Assembly (NCBI RefSeq): GCF_000828575.1
Contig: NZ_AP011952.1
Location: 1,623,501-1,687,500 of the forward strand
DNA length: 64,000 nucleotides
Reading direction: 5' to 3'
DNA from: Methanothermobacter sp. CaT2
GTDB lineage: Archaea > Methanobacteriota > Methanobacteria > Methanobacteriales > Methanothermobacteraceae
The position numbers and the translations under genes are program-made. Within the stretch, counting starts at the first letter, position 1. Each line of letters starts with the position of its first letter. This document shows, piece after piece, positions 17,035 through 25,785 of this stretch. The notes under the pieces were generated by a model that did not search any database, was not told the DNA's origin, and was given only the letters and a program-made list of their open reading frames with translations.

Positions 17035-17932
17035 CAGCCTTCACCTCCACGGTCATGAGGTCATCTGCAACATAGGTTTCAGGGAAAACCTCCCTTGCGG
17101 CGTTCAGAATAACCTCGGTCCGCTTGTATCTGGTGCTAAGATGTGTGAGTATCAGTCTCCTGACGCAGGCAGATGCAGCAACCTCCGCGGCTTCCCTTGC
17201 AGTGGAATGCCCACTTTCAGCCGCCTTATCCTCACTTCCAGCCTCAAAGGTTGACTCGTGTATCAGAAGGTCCGCTTCACGGGCAAGATCTATAACGGAC
17301 TCACAGGGGCGGGTGTCCCCTGAGTAGCATATCTTCACACCCCGCCGTGGGCTTCCAAGGACCTCCTCTGGTTTTATGATCCTGTCACCAGCCCTCACAG
17401 GCATGCCCCTGTGCAGCTTTCCAAAGGCAGGACCCGGTTTGAGTCCAAGTTCAATTGCCTTCTCCCTGAGGAACCTCGGCCTCTTCTTCTCCTCAAAACA
17501 GTAGGCGAGGTTGAATACCGAATGGGAGGCGGGTGCCGAGGTAATACGGTAGTCCTCCTCCTCAAGGACGGTGCCGCCCCTAACCTCATGCACATGGATA
17601 TCAAAATCGAGCGTGAAGTAGCCCAGCTTCATGATGGATTCGTGGAGTTCATGGATTCCTGGGGGCCCATATATCTCAAGGGGCTCCTGGCGCCCCCTGA
17701 AGCCCATTGACTGTATCATTCCAGGTATCCCCAGGATATGATCCCCGTGTAGATGTGTTATGAACATCCTTGTAACCTTCATGGGGCTGATGCCTGCAAG
17801 GGCCATCTGTCTCTGAGTTCCCTCACCACAGTCAAACAGGAATACCTCACCGGGGATTCTAAGTGCTATTGATGTGTGGTTCCTGTTCTTTGAGGGGACA
17901 GCTGATGATGTACCCAGAAATGTAACTTCCAT
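17012..17932 (-). CDS. rnz: Ribonuclease Z (tRNA 3'-end endonuclease)
   Basis: A 306-residue metallo-beta-lactamase protein. The zinc motif THLHGDHILGIPG (res. ~59-71), a later His (PASHSVFN), Asp in CYSGDTRPC and the HEST and AILTHLSTRY-type His boxes identify archaeal tRNase Z, which removes tRNA 3' trailers. The exosite region (EEKKRPRFLREKAIELGLKPG) is present. Start: two ATG codons stand at 17935 and 17932; the second is given. First gene of an overlapping operon with mscS, sortase and roadblock genes; divergent from nadC. Confidence 0.93.
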   Translation of the reverse strand: MEVTFLGTSSAVPSKNRNHTSIALRIPGEVFLFDCGEGTQRQMALAGISPMKVTRMFITHLHGDHILGIPGMIQSMGFRGRQEPLEIYGPPGIHELHESIMKLGYFTLDFDIHVHEVRGGTVLEEEDYRITSAPASHSVFNLAYCFEEKKRPRFLREKAIELGLKPGPAFGKLHRGMPVRAGDRIIKPEEVLGSPRRGVKICYSGDTRPCESVIDLAREADLLIHESTFEAGSEDKAAESGHSTAREAAEVAASACVRRLILTHLSTRYKRTEVILNAAREVFPETYVADDLMTVEVKADDSGSRS

Positions 17933-18034
17933 CATATCACTCTTTCAAAGGTTCTTGGAGGATATCTGCTGGAGATCTGCTTCATGGACATAAAATTTAT
18001 AATTCTTCCCTTTATATTAATTTAGGGGATCTTC

Positions 18035-18874
18035 ATGATTGACATTCTCAGGGAAATGATCAGGGCAGACGTGGGGTTTGAGGATATAACAACTGAGGCA
18101 CTTGTTGAAAGGGGCACAGTGGCAGTGGCGGATGTCATAGCAGGAGAGGATGGCATAATTGCAGGTATGGATGTGGCAGGGATCATAGCCGCGGAATTCG
18201 GAATCGAAATGGAAAGGCTGAAAATGGATGGTGATCCGGTTAAAGCCGGTGAAAGGGTTATAAGCCTCGAGGGGGAAGCTTCAGATATCCTGAAGATCGA
18301 GAGGACAATGCTGAACCTCATGATGAGAATGAGCGGCATAGCCACCCTCACACGAAGCATTCTGGAGCGGGTGAGGGCAGTGAACCCTGATGTGAGGATA
18401 GCAGCCACCAGAAAGACAACTCCTGGACTGCAGTGGTTTGAAAAGCAGGCAGTTAAAATTGGTGGTGGGGACACCCATCGCTTCAGGCTTGATGACTGTG
18501 CAATGATCAAGGACAACCACATAGCAATCGCTGGAAGTGTGGAGGACGCGGTGAGGCGGGTTAAGGAACATGTAAGCTTCACAAAGAAGGTTGAGGTTGA
18601 GGTTGAAAGGCCAGGTGACGCGCTACTGGCGGCAGAGGCAGGGGCCGACATCATCCTGCTTGATAATATGAACCCCGGGGACGTCAGGAAGGCACTGGAA
18701 GAACTCGAAAGTGCCGGGCTGCGGGACAGGGTAATTGTTGAGGCATCAGGGGGTATAAAACCTGAAAATATAGATAAATATGCTTCCACTGGAGTTGATG
18801 TAATATCAATGGGGTTTATAACCACATCCGCCCATCCAGTTGACCTCAGCCTTGAGATAAGGGAACTGAAATGA
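18035..18874 (+). CDS. nadC: Nicotinate-nucleotide pyrophosphorylase NadC
   Basis: A 279-residue quinolinate phosphoribosyltransferase (quinolinate + PRPP to nicotinate mononucleotide + CO2). Diagnostic segments: FEDITTEAL near the N-terminus, RKTTPGLQWFEKQAVKIGGG, HRFRLDDCAMIKDNH, the barrel motif DIILLDNM and VEASGGIKPEN. Full family length. TATA-like TTTATAAT (17996-18003) and TTTATATTA (~18011-18019) lie upstream. Completes the NAD route begun by nadA on the other strand. Confidence 0.95.
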   Translation: MIDILREMIRADVGFEDITTEALVERGTVAVADVIAGEDGIIAGMDVAGIIAAEFGIEMERLKMDGDPVKAGERVISLEGEASDILKIERTMLNLMMRMSGIATLTRSILERVRAVNPDVRIAATRKTTPGLQWFEKQAVKIGGGDTHRFRLDDCAMIKDNHIAIAGSVEDAVRRVKEHVSFTKKVEVEVERPGDALLAAEAGADIILLDNMNPGDVRKALEELESAGLRDRVIVEASGGIKPENIDKYASTGVDVISMGFITTSAHPVDLSLEIRELK

Positions 18875-18967
18875 CCTTTAATTCTGGTAATCAGAACACT
18901 TAATTTAATTAAAGAGGGCCTATATTTTCTGTTGTTATATTCGGTGTTTCTTTGATTATATGGAATA

Positions 18968-18979
18968 CATTTATATACC
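18968..18979 (+). promoter_or_regulatory. TATA promoter of the histone-fold candidate
   Basis: CATTTATATACC sits 37-48 bases ahead of ATG 19015, with GGAGGTAG (19002-19009) as a strong ribosome site between. This is one of the clearest archaeal promoters in the window and implies good expression. Confidence 0.6.
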
Positions 18980-19014
18980 TTGAGCCTGATATAGTCACAT
19001 GGAGGTAGAAACCT

Positions 19015-19404
19015 ATGGAGAATGAAGAGATTCAGAATAACAATGCTGATATGGAAGCTGAAGAGGAAACCGAGGAATTACCCTTTGCCAAGGCAGAGGT
19101 TGTCAGGCTCATGAAGCAGCACCTTGACAGTGACAAGATGATACGTGAAAGGGTCAAGGTTGAGATGAATAAGTTCCTCGGAGAAATCCTCGAGAAGGTA
19201 TGCCAGCAGCTTAACCAGTACCCCTATGCCACAGTGGAATACGAGATGCTCAAGGAGTGCATATATCCATACAAGAACATTGAGAGAATAAACCAGGAAA
19301 AGGAACGCCTCCTGGCACACCTTGAGGCAATAAAGGCCGACTGTGATGCAATGGGTATGGATATCAAACGCACACTCAAACTAAGGGATGTTGATGAGGA
19401 CTAG
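19015..19404 (+). CDS. Possible histone-fold protein with C-terminal coiled coil
   Basis: A 129-residue protein. After an acidic tail (res. 1-21), [17 protein letters not shown] (21-37) resembles the first helix of archaeal histones (ELPIAPIGRIIK). A loop (DSDKMI), a ~27-residue helix (res. 43-70), a short loop containing YATV (71-74, like the R-x-T loop) and a short helix (74-85) follow with lengths matching the histone fold. Residues 88-122 are a charged heptad-like helix ([20 protein letters not shown]). The DNA-contact Arg of the RxT pair is missing. Fold assignment is inference from pattern, not from recognised annotation; a non-histone helical protein is possible. Convergent with the ZPR1 gene, overlapping by four bases. 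Confidence 0.5.
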   Translation: MENEEIQNNNADMEAEEETEELPFAKAEVVRLMKQHLDSDKMIRERVKVEMNKFLGEILEKVCQQLNQYPYATVEYEMLKECIYPYKNIERINQEKERLLAHLEAIKADCDAMGMDIKRTLKLRDVDED

Positions 19405-19991
19405 TCCTCCTCATCAATCTCATCTGACTCAAAAACCAAAAATCCTGTCTTGAGGGACTTTATTTCTTCATCTGAGAGCTTTTCCCTCACAGCAGTGGGG
19501 TGGCCAACAAAACTCTGCCCGAATGGATCCTCAATTATAACTGTGACATTCCTTTTTCCCCCGCGAACTTCACGGAGCATTTCCAGGATCTCTGAGGCCT
19601 TTTCCTTTGATTCATCCTCCTCAAAGAGGTTGATGGCCGTTTTAACGGCGGTTTCAAATCTCTCAACAACACCCTCAATGTTGGAGATGTAACCTGTTGA
19701 CCTGGGGCCCGGTTCAACCTTGAGTCCGAGTTCAGGTATCCTTATGGTTGCTGACTGGGACTTAACGACCCTTGCGTTGAGTGTTTTGTCACCCACCTCG
19801 ATTGTGTACCTTGATGGTTCCTTCTGCTCAAGGCAGATTATATCTGTGCTTCTGTAGCCACACCTGCTGCAGATGAGTACGGATTCCATTATCTCACCGA
19901 AGTAGGGGATCTTCTCAACCCTACTGATGGCGGTCATACACTTCTCTCCACTGCAGACTGGGCAGTCGATCTTCATATCCTGCTGGTTCAA
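19401..19991 (-). CDS. ZPR1-type zinc-finger protein
   Basis: A 196-residue single-module ZPR1 protein. The C4 zinc finger is CPVCSGEK ... [10 protein letters not shown] (cysteines near residues 10, 13, 42 and 45), followed by the conserved beta-rich ZPR1 domain with [20 protein letters not shown]. Eukaryotic ZPR1 has two such modules and binds elongation factor 1A; archaeal homologues have one and are uncharacterised, but a link with translation factor folding is plausible. Its 3' end overlaps that of the histone-fold candidate gene. Confidence 0.88.
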   Translation of the reverse strand: MNQQDMKIDCPVCSGEKCMTAISRVEKIPYFGEIMESVLICSRCGYRSTDIICLEQKEPSRYTIEVGDKTLNARVVKSQSATIRIPELGLKVEPGPRSTGYISNIEGVVERFETAVKTAINLFEEDESKEKASEILEMLREVRGGKRNVTVIIEDPFGQSFVGHPTAVREKLSDEEIKSLKTGFLVFESDEIDEED

Positions 19992-20061
19992 TCTGTCACC
20001 CCTGTGCTCCTGATTACAGAACGCAAATTAAGTGAATGGATCATCAAATTTACACTGTGAT

Positions 20062-20124
20062 ATTCAGTTCTCTTCCCGGCAGATAAGTCCCGGTGTTCAG
20101 TTCTCTTCCCGGTATATCAGTCCC
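20062..20124. repeat. 33-bp imperfect tandem duplication at the 3' end of a kinase gene
   Basis: TTCAGTTCTCTTCCCGG is followed by 12 bases and begins again 33 bp on (20063 and 20096). On the minus strand the gene ends [12 protein letters not shown] and the next in-frame codons repeat it as GLICREEN-stop. The unit is exactly eleven codons, so the duplication kept frame and left a second stop. Confidence 0.85.
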
Positions 20125-21056
20125 TTTTCCTTAAGTTCATTCAGTATCTCCTGAAGACTCTCAGGGTCCGGTGCGCATATCCTGTGGCTGTGGATGTTAT
20201 CTGAAAGCGTGTAAAGCCTTTCAAGATCTCTTTTTCGCTTTGGACTCTCATTTAACCGCTTAAGAAACCTTTCAGCCTCAACAGGATCGTATACATTGAC
20301 CTCACGTTTGAGTGGCTGTGAAAATCCAGGTATTGGATAGGATACGTCAACGATTCTTCCGCCATGCCTTTTAATGATGATGTCTATAACCTCACCGAGG
20401 CGTTCAACAGGGTGCTGAAGCGTCACCTCGGCGCAGTTTTCCCTTATGAATGACAGCATCCTTTTGATGGTGCACCTTATGTCGTCGTTGTTGATCACCG
20501 GTACGTCATGCTCCCTCGCCTTTCTTACAAGGTAGTCATGTATGACACGGTTCTCACGGAAGTATTCAAGGTGTTTTCCACCCCTCTTTACCTCCATGGC
20601 CCTCTTAACGAAGCGCTCCTTATGGACATTCTCCTCGGCAGAGAGGACAAAAAAATGGATTGATGCGTTTTCCTCAAATTTTTCAATGTCCAGGAGGCCA
20701 GGAAGGAGGTGGACGCCCTCTATGGTCACATCATCAGAGTCAGCAACAGCCCTTTCAATAACCTTCTCAACTGCAGGAATAACGAATGAGGCGTGTTCCT
20801 CAAAACCCGCACATATCAGTGACTCAATGTTGTTGTTACGGAAGCGCTCTTTGTCCCTCAGTGTTGTGTAGGCATCAAATGAGGACTTATGGAGCGCGGG
20901 AGCATAATCTGGCCCGATTATGCCCCTTACGATCTCCCTTATGAAATCTGTTTCTATAAGGTGCTTTATGTTTAACTCCCTGGCAAGTTCCGATGCAACG
21001 GTGGACTTTCCAATCCCTGAAGCACTTCCTATAAGTATCACATAGGGTTTTCTCAA
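20097..21056 (-). CDS. 2-phosphoglycerate kinase-like P-loop kinase
   Basis: A 319-residue protein starting with a P-loop ([18 protein letters not shown], res. 7-24), followed by [33 protein letters not shown] and FVKRAMEV, all shared with the 2-phosphoglycerate kinase of methanogens, which makes 2,3-bisphosphoglycerate for the thermoprotectant cyclic 2,3-diphosphoglycerate. The C-terminal ~100 residues ([22 protein letters not shown] on) are an extra domain not found in the second copy at 61315. Because it lacks the N-terminal ATP-cone and has this tail, it may be a paralogue with another substrate. Confidence 0.75.
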   Translation of the reverse strand: MRKPYVILIGSASGIGKSTVASELARELNIKHLIETDFIREIVRGIIGPDYAPALHKSSFDAYTTLRDKERFRNNNIESLICAGFEEHASFVIPAVEKVIERAVADSDDVTIEGVHLLPGLLDIEKFEENASIHFFVLSAEENVHKERFVKRAMEVKRGGKHLEYFRENRVIHDYLVRKAREHDVPVINNDDIRCTIKRMLSFIRENCAEVTLQHPVERLGEVIDIIIKRHGGRIVDVSYPIPGFSQPLKREVNVYDPVEAERFLKRLNESPKRKRDLERLYTLSDNIHSHRICAPDPESLQEILNELKEKGLIYREEN

Positions 21057-21084
21057 TTTTCACGCCCCATAATTAAAATAGAGG

Positions 21085-21432
21085 TTATGTAAGGAGATCC
21101 TTAACGCGTTCGGCACTTCTCCTCATCTCGATACGAATAAGACCAAGATTTATATCAACATCGGTTATCAGTACAAGTATTCCCTCCCCGGCGTCTATCA
21201 TGAGGGTCTTACCCCTGGTACCCTCAATCATAACCTGTTCAAGGGGCTCATGCTTTATTTCCTCGGCGGACCTTTCTGCAGTACCGAAAACTGCTGAAGC
21301 CATTGCAGCGACCAGTTCCCCGTCTATATCGGATGGAACCTCACTTTCGATTACAAGACCATCCTTACCAACAACAAGGGAACCATTTACCCCATTGATC
21401 CTACCTAAATCTTTAAGTATTCTTGCTATCAT
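21085..21432 (-). CDS. Roadblock/LC7-domain protein
   Basis: A 115-residue single-domain Roadblock/LC7 protein ([55 protein letters not shown]). Such proteins act as regulators or scaffolds of small GTPases and related switches. ATG 21432 has GGAGG six bases upstream, so the longer frame to 21465 is not used. It is divergent from the DUF1611-SepF-MinD cluster across a ~130-bp AT-rich region, which may mean co-regulation. Confidence 0.85.
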   Translation of the reverse strand: MIARILKDLGRINGVNGSLVVGKDGLVIESEVPSDIDGELVAAMASAVFGTAERSAEEIKHEPLEQVMIEGTRGKTLMIDAGEGILVLITDVDINLGLIRIEMRRSAERVKDLLT

Positions 21433-21560
21433 ACTATGCCTCCATAAACAGAGTATTCTACCCAAAATATATATGCTTTAAGCATTTATTAATTAAATGA
21501 GTATGACTAACTAATTAACAGTTTCTATTTGATTCCAGCAAGTATTAAAGGAGTGATTAT

Positions 21561-22613
21561 TTGCACATATTATCTTCTGTCGAGGAACTGAGGGAGCTGA
21601 ATCCGTTTATAATCATTGGATGTGGCGGTGGAGGAGAAAAATTTGCAAATTTTGAGGGAGTCGAACCTGTAGGATTTGTTGACGATGACCCCAGAAAGCA
21701 TGGAAAGGACTTCTGTGGTTTTAAGGTATCATCAAGCCTCCTTAAGCTTATAGATGAGACCGATGCAAGAAGTGTTGCAATAATGCTCCCCATAGGTGCA
21801 GAGGGCACCGCCCTCAAGTATGCTGTCCAGGCGATAAATGAGGGTAAAAATGTTGTGACCTCATTCAGATCACTCCCACTGGCAGATAACACTTCCCTCA
21901 TAAAATTTGCAGAGCAGATGAATGTAACAATCAAGGAGATAAGCCCCCGCCTTGACAACGTAAGGAAAATATTTGGGGTTGCACCCCCACGCTGCACAGA
22001 GGTACTCCCCAAGATAAAATACAGGCACAGGGCACCTGTGGTATTTGTTGGGGGCACCTCACAGGAGTGCGGCAAACGTACAACCACAAGGCTCCTGGGA
22101 AAGGAGGCAAAGGAAAGGGGCCTTGAGGCGGGAGTTATCTCAACCGATGAGATGGGTCTTGAACAGCCGGTTGACATAAATTTCCGGGCAGGGAGCCTCT
22201 CTGTTATGGATGTTGCAGCGGCTGTTATGGGCTCGGTGAAGTACCTTGAGGAGGAGAAGGATCCGGATATAATATTCATAGAGGGCCAGTCAAGCCTCAC
22301 TGAAAGGAAAAACCCACACCCAAGGGGTTTATCGGCCTCAATACTTATAGGGGCAATGCCCGACGTTACGGTGCTCTGTCACAGGCCAAACCACCCCTAC
22401 AGAAAACCAAGGGGGATAAATGAGGAGATAAGGGCCATAGAGGCAATCGAGCCAACGAGGGTTATAGGGATTTCCTTAAATTTAAGAAACATGAATGACA
22501 GATCAATAATGGAAAGGTATGAAGCACGCTTTGGGCTTCCTGTTGTTGATGTTAAAAATGGGGGGGCTTCAAGATTAATGGACGTGATCATGGAGCACAT
22601 AGGGGAGATTTAG
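21561..22613 (+). CDS. DUF1611 family protein (DgcN-like)
   Basis: A 350-residue two-domain protein. Residues ~18-130 are Rossmann-like ([18 protein letters not shown] ... [14 protein letters not shown]), and residues ~155-350 a P-loop-like domain ([20 protein letters not shown], then STDEMGLEQ and [20 protein letters not shown]). This is the DUF1611 family, in which bacterial DgcN acetylates D-glutamate; archaeal substrates are not known. It starts at TTG 21561, with AAGGAGTG seven bases upstream. The stop directly abuts the TTG start of sepF, so the two are translationally coupled. Confidence 0.82.
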   Translation: MHILSSVEELRELNPFIIIGCGGGGEKFANFEGVEPVGFVDDDPRKHGKDFCGFKVSSSLLKLIDETDARSVAIMLPIGAEGTALKYAVQAINEGKNVVTSFRSLPLADNTSLIKFAEQMNVTIKEISPRLDNVRKIFGVAPPRCTEVLPKIKYRHRAPVVFVGGTSQECGKRTTTRLLGKEAKERGLEAGVISTDEMGLEQPVDINFRAGSLSVMDVAAAVMGSVKYLEEEKDPDIIFIEGQSSLTERKNPHPRGLSASILIGAMPDVTVLCHRPNHPYRKPRGINEEIRAIEAIEPTRVIGISLNLRNMNDRSIMERYEARFGLPVVDVKNGGASRLMDVIMEHIGEI

Positions 22614-22973
22614 TTGAGGGACATTCTCGAAATGCTGAAGAAAAGTGTGGGACTTGATGAGGAAGTTAAGGAACCCGAGGAGACGGAAACCATAATAGTG
22701 CCGGAGCACTCCTTCTACGAGATCATTCTCCTGAAGGCAAAATCCATTGGCGATGTGGACGATGCCCTCTCCCAGGTGACCGATGAGAAGAATCCGGTTA
22801 TACTTGATCTCACCGAGATCCAGAGAGATAATCCATCGGATTTCAAGACAGTGGGGGAACGCATAAAGGATCTCAGAGAGAATCATGGTGCAGAGGCGAT
22901 ACTCCTCTGCAATAAGGAGAAAAATGTGGTGATAATAACTCCACGGGAAATTAAACTCATCAGAAAGGGGTAG
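22614..22973 (+). CDS. sepF: Cell-division protein SepF
   Basis: A 119-residue SepF. Residues 1-14 (MRDILEMLKKSVGL) form a short amphipathic helix, the membrane anchor seen in archaeal and bacterial SepF. An acidic linker follows (res. 15-26), then the compact alpha/beta SepF domain (TIIVPEHSFYEIILLKAKSI ... GAEAILLCNKEKNVVIITP). Archaeal SepF tethers FtsZ to the membrane. Start is TTG 22614, immediately after the stop of the DUF1611 gene. FtsZ is not in the window. It shares a cluster with DUF2226 and a MinD-type ATPase. Confidence 0.9.
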   Translation: MRDILEMLKKSVGLDEEVKEPEETETIIVPEHSFYEIILLKAKSIGDVDDALSQVTDEKNPVILDLTEIQRDNPSDFKTVGERIKDLRENHGAEAILLCNKEKNVVIITPREIKLIRKG

Positions 22974-22980
22974 TGAACGT

Positions 22981-24078
22981 ATGGAGCTTCCGATAACCAA
23001 GCCATCCAAGATTTCCTACGGTGATGAGATAGATTTCAGCGAACTTCTTGAAAAACTTGCATCAGATGAATACAATGGATTCATAAGGATTACACATGCA
23101 TCCGATGAGGGCTACATTCTATTCAGGGATGGGATACACGTTGCAGCATCATACGACCGATACATGAAGGAGGAAGCTCTTGAAAGGATAATGGAAGTGG
23201 CCGATAAAACAGATACCCTCATAGAACTCTTTGATCTTAAAAGATCACAGCTGGATTACCTCATGGATATAAACAGAATTTATACAATAGAGCAAAGAGA
23301 TGAGAGGGTAATCGAGCCTCAAGCGGTGGAAGAGGAAGATTACTTCAATCCAAAGGAGGCAAGTTACAGGCAGCCCATAACAGATGAAGAGACGCCTGAA
23401 ACGTCTGAAATAGCCGTTGGTGCTTCCCCTGACATTGAAGATACTGAATTCACAGGTGCTCTGGAAGGTGAAGATGCAGAATCAACTGAAACCCAATCAA
23501 AGCCTCAGGTAGAGGTTACAGGAGAAGTTACTCAAGAACCCCAAACTTCAGAGACCGAAGAGTCCCCTGAAATTCCCGCCGCTGATGAATCGACTGATGC
23601 TGACACTGAAAAGGAAGAGAAACTTGAAAATGAAGCTCCGGACTCCATGGATGTGCCTGACTCCAAACCCCTCAGCAGAGACGAGCTCATGAAAAAATAT
23701 GGCCTCAGGGATATAGGTGAAGAGGAGGTCGAAAAGGTCCTTGAGACGTATAAGGGTGGTGCAATCACAGATATCGATCCTGAACGGGTTGAACTGACCC
23801 TTATGAATAAAATAAAAATGTCTATACTGGGAATACCCCGTATAAAGGGTGCTGAAGTGATAGTTTTCCTTGACAACACATATGACCTCAGTGGAAAGAT
23901 CAAGATAATGGTTGAACATGAGGGTAAGGGTATTTTCTCAAGGATCATGGGGGATTCAAAGGAGGAGGAGAACCTCAAGTTTCATATAATGGATATCGTC
24001 GAGATGGAACTCAGGAAAACCTTCAGGGATTTCCCTGAGATAGTGGATAACTTTGAGGTGAGTATTGAGGTGCGGTGA
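22981..24078 (+). CDS. DUF2226-type protein with acidic linker
   Basis: A 365-residue protein eight bases after sepF. The N-terminal ~105 residues (SELLEKLASDEYNGFIRITH, GYILFRDGIHVAASYDRYM) are DUF2226/DUF4388-like, a fold often found in regulatory or GTPase-associated proteins. Residues ~110-225 are an acidic, proline/glutamate/threonine-rich disordered linker. Residues ~228-365 form a second conserved domain (LMKKYGLRDIGEEEVEKVLE ... VELTLMNKIKMSILGIPRI). No enzyme motif is seen. Its place between sepF and minD suggests a role in envelope or division control; this is inference. Confidence 0.75.
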   Translation: MELPITKPSKISYGDEIDFSELLEKLASDEYNGFIRITHASDEGYILFRDGIHVAASYDRYMKEEALERIMEVADKTDTLIELFDLKRSQLDYLMDINRIYTIEQRDERVIEPQAVEEEDYFNPKEASYRQPITDEETPETSEIAVGASPDIEDTEFTGALEGEDAESTETQSKPQVEVTGEVTQEPQTSETEESPEIPAADESTDADTEKEEKLENEAPDSMDVPDSKPLSRDELMKKYGLRDIGEEEVEKVLETYKGGAITDIDPERVELTLMNKIKMSILGIPRIKGAEVIVFLDNTYDLSGKIKIMVEHEGKGIFSRIMGDSKEEENLKFHIMDIVEMELRKTFRDFPEIVDNFEVSIEVR

Positions 24079-24150
24079 TCTGCTTTTTGCTGTACCGGAC
24101 ATCAATATTTATATTAGGATGACTGTTATTATCTATGTGGAGGTATTGGA

Positions 24151-24930
24151 ATGACAAGAGTGATTACAGTCGCATCAGGTAAGGGAGGTGTGGGGAAGAC
24201 AACCATCACTGCTAACCTGGGTGTTGCCCTCTCAACCTACGGTGAAAGGGTTGTTGTGCTTGACGCTGATATAGCAATGGCAAACCTTGAACTCATCCTG
24301 GGGATGGAGGGAAAATCCGTCACACTTCATGATGTTCTCGCAGGTAACGCTTCAATTGAGGACGCGGTTTATGAGGGTCCCAATGGCGTGAGGGTGGTAC
24401 CTGCTGGCATATCCCTTGAGGGGCTCAGAAACGTTAAACTTGACCGCCTTGAGGATGCACTCGCATACCTCATAGAGGATACTGATATACTCCTTATAGA
24501 TGCTCCTGCAGGTCTTGAGAAGGACGCTGTTGCCGCACTTGCAGCTGCAGATGAACTTCTTCTTGTCACAACACCCGAAGTGCCATCAATAAGTGACGCC
24601 CTCAAAACAAAGATCGTCGCAAGTAAACTTGGCATCAACATAATAGGTGTTGTCATAAACCGTGAGCAGTACGATAAAACCTTCCTGAGTGTTGAGGAGG
24701 TTGAGACAATACTTGAAGTTCCTGTTATCGCGGTGATACCTGATGATCCCGAGGTGAGCAGGGCAGCAGCCTTTGGTGAACCCATAGTCATTAAGAATCC
24801 AAAGTCACCTGCAAGCAATTCCCTGATGAAACTTGCAGCGGACCTCATCGGTGAGGAATACCAGCCAATAGAACCAGACAAGCAGGGTGTTATCGCCAAA
24901 CTCATAAGCGGTTTGATGGGGCGAAGGTGA
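24151..24930 (+). CDS. minD: MinD-type P-loop ATPase
   Basis: A 259-residue deviant-Walker ATPase: [16 protein letters not shown] (res. 10-25) with the signature Lys, switch [14 protein letters not shown], and [18 protein letters not shown]. The last residues ([14 protein letters not shown]) form an amphipathic helix like the membrane-targeting tail of MinD. It follows the DUF2226 gene by 72 bp with TATA-like TATTTATATTAGG at ~24106-24118, so it may also be transcribed alone. No MinE or MinC is present. In archaea MinD homologues position surface or division structures rather than oscillating with MinE. Confidence 0.88.
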   Translation: MTRVITVASGKGGVGKTTITANLGVALSTYGERVVVLDADIAMANLELILGMEGKSVTLHDVLAGNASIEDAVYEGPNGVRVVPAGISLEGLRNVKLDRLEDALAYLIEDTDILLIDAPAGLEKDAVAALAAADELLLVTTPEVPSISDALKTKIVASKLGINIIGVVINREQYDKTFLSVEEVETILEVPVIAVIPDDPEVSRAAAFGEPIVIKNPKSPASNSLMKLAADLIGEEYQPIEPDKQGVIAKLISGLMGRR

Positions 24931-24951
24931 TCACCCCGGTGATTTATTTTG

Positions 24952-25785
24952 ATGAGTGTTGTCAGTGTTGGAACCTGCAACATGGATTTTATTTTTCGGG
25001 TGCCCAGATTCGTTGAACCGGACTCTGAGATGAACATAGAAGATTTAAATGTCGTTCCAGGGGGTTCTGCGTTCAACTTTGCCGTCTGGATCTCCCACCT
25101 TGGATTTAAGGCTGGTGTTGTGTCGTCGGTGGGCAGGGATGTTTACGGGGATATGATCACATCCCTTCTGGAATCGAAGGGCGTCGATACATCCCGCATA
25201 TCAAGGCAGGCTGAAACAACTGGTATGGCCTTCATATCAGTGGATGGGACTGGCAGGAGGTCCATTTATTCCTACATGGGTGCAAACGCCACTCTTGAAA
25301 TTGGTGAGGCAGAATCAGAATATATAATGGCTGCAGATGCAGTTCATCTCAGCGGCTGCTACATTGAGGTTGCCAGCGCGGTTTCAGGTATCAGGAACGT
25401 CTCCTTCAGCCCCGGCACACTCCTGGCATCATATGGCATTGAAAGGCTTTCAGGTGTTCTTGAGAGAACCAGCATAATATTCCTTAATGATGATGAACTT
25501 GAGATGCTAACCGGCTCCGGGAGGTCAGGGATTGAAAGACTTCTGGAGGCCGGGGTCGGGAACGTTGTTGTGACCCATGGACCCAGAGGGGCATCCTTCT
25601 TTTCAGAGGACCACTCAGAGGCCCTGGAAATTGAGGCTGAGGATGCGCTGGATACCACCGGGGCAGGGGACGCCTTTGCAGCGGGTTTCATGTCAATGTG
25701 GCTTAGAGGTTCAGAGCCAGGTGAGTGCCTGAGAAACGGTCACAGGGTGGCACGCAGGGTGATTTCAAGGATTGGCGCATTTTAG
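24952..25785 (+). CDS. PfkB-family carbohydrate/nucleoside kinase
   Basis: A 277-residue ribokinase-like sugar kinase: N-terminal SVGTCNMDFIFRVPRF, VVPGGSAFNFAVWIS, and the C-terminal signature DTTGAGDAFAAGFMS with catalytic Asp. Substrate (nucleoside, ribose or other) cannot be told. ATG 24952 preceded by GGTGAT is preferred over the in-frame TTG 24949. It is 18 bp after minD. Convergent with the TatD-like gene, with a four-base overlap. Confidence 0.88.
   Translation: MSVVSVGTCNMDFIFRVPRFVEPDSEMNIEDLNVVPGGSAFNFAVWISHLGFKAGVVSSVGRDVYGDMITSLLESKGVDTSRISRQAETTGMAFISVDGTGRRSIYSYMGANATLEIGEAESEYIMAADAVHLSGCYIEVASAVSGIRNVSFSPGTLLASYGIERLSGVLERTSIIFLNDDELEMLTGSGRSGIERLLEAGVGNVVVTHGPRGASFFSEDHSEALEIEAEDALDTTGAGDAFAAGFMSMWLRGSEPGECLRNGHRVARRVISRIGAF

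Noticed and set aside
18022..18825. 267-residue minus-strand frame across nadC
   Set aside because: Serine/isoleucine-rich shadow of the strongly conserved nadC; no start context.
21557..22300. 247-residue minus-strand frame across the DUF1611 gene
   Set aside because: Shadow frame; the plus-strand gene has a ribosome site and family motifs.
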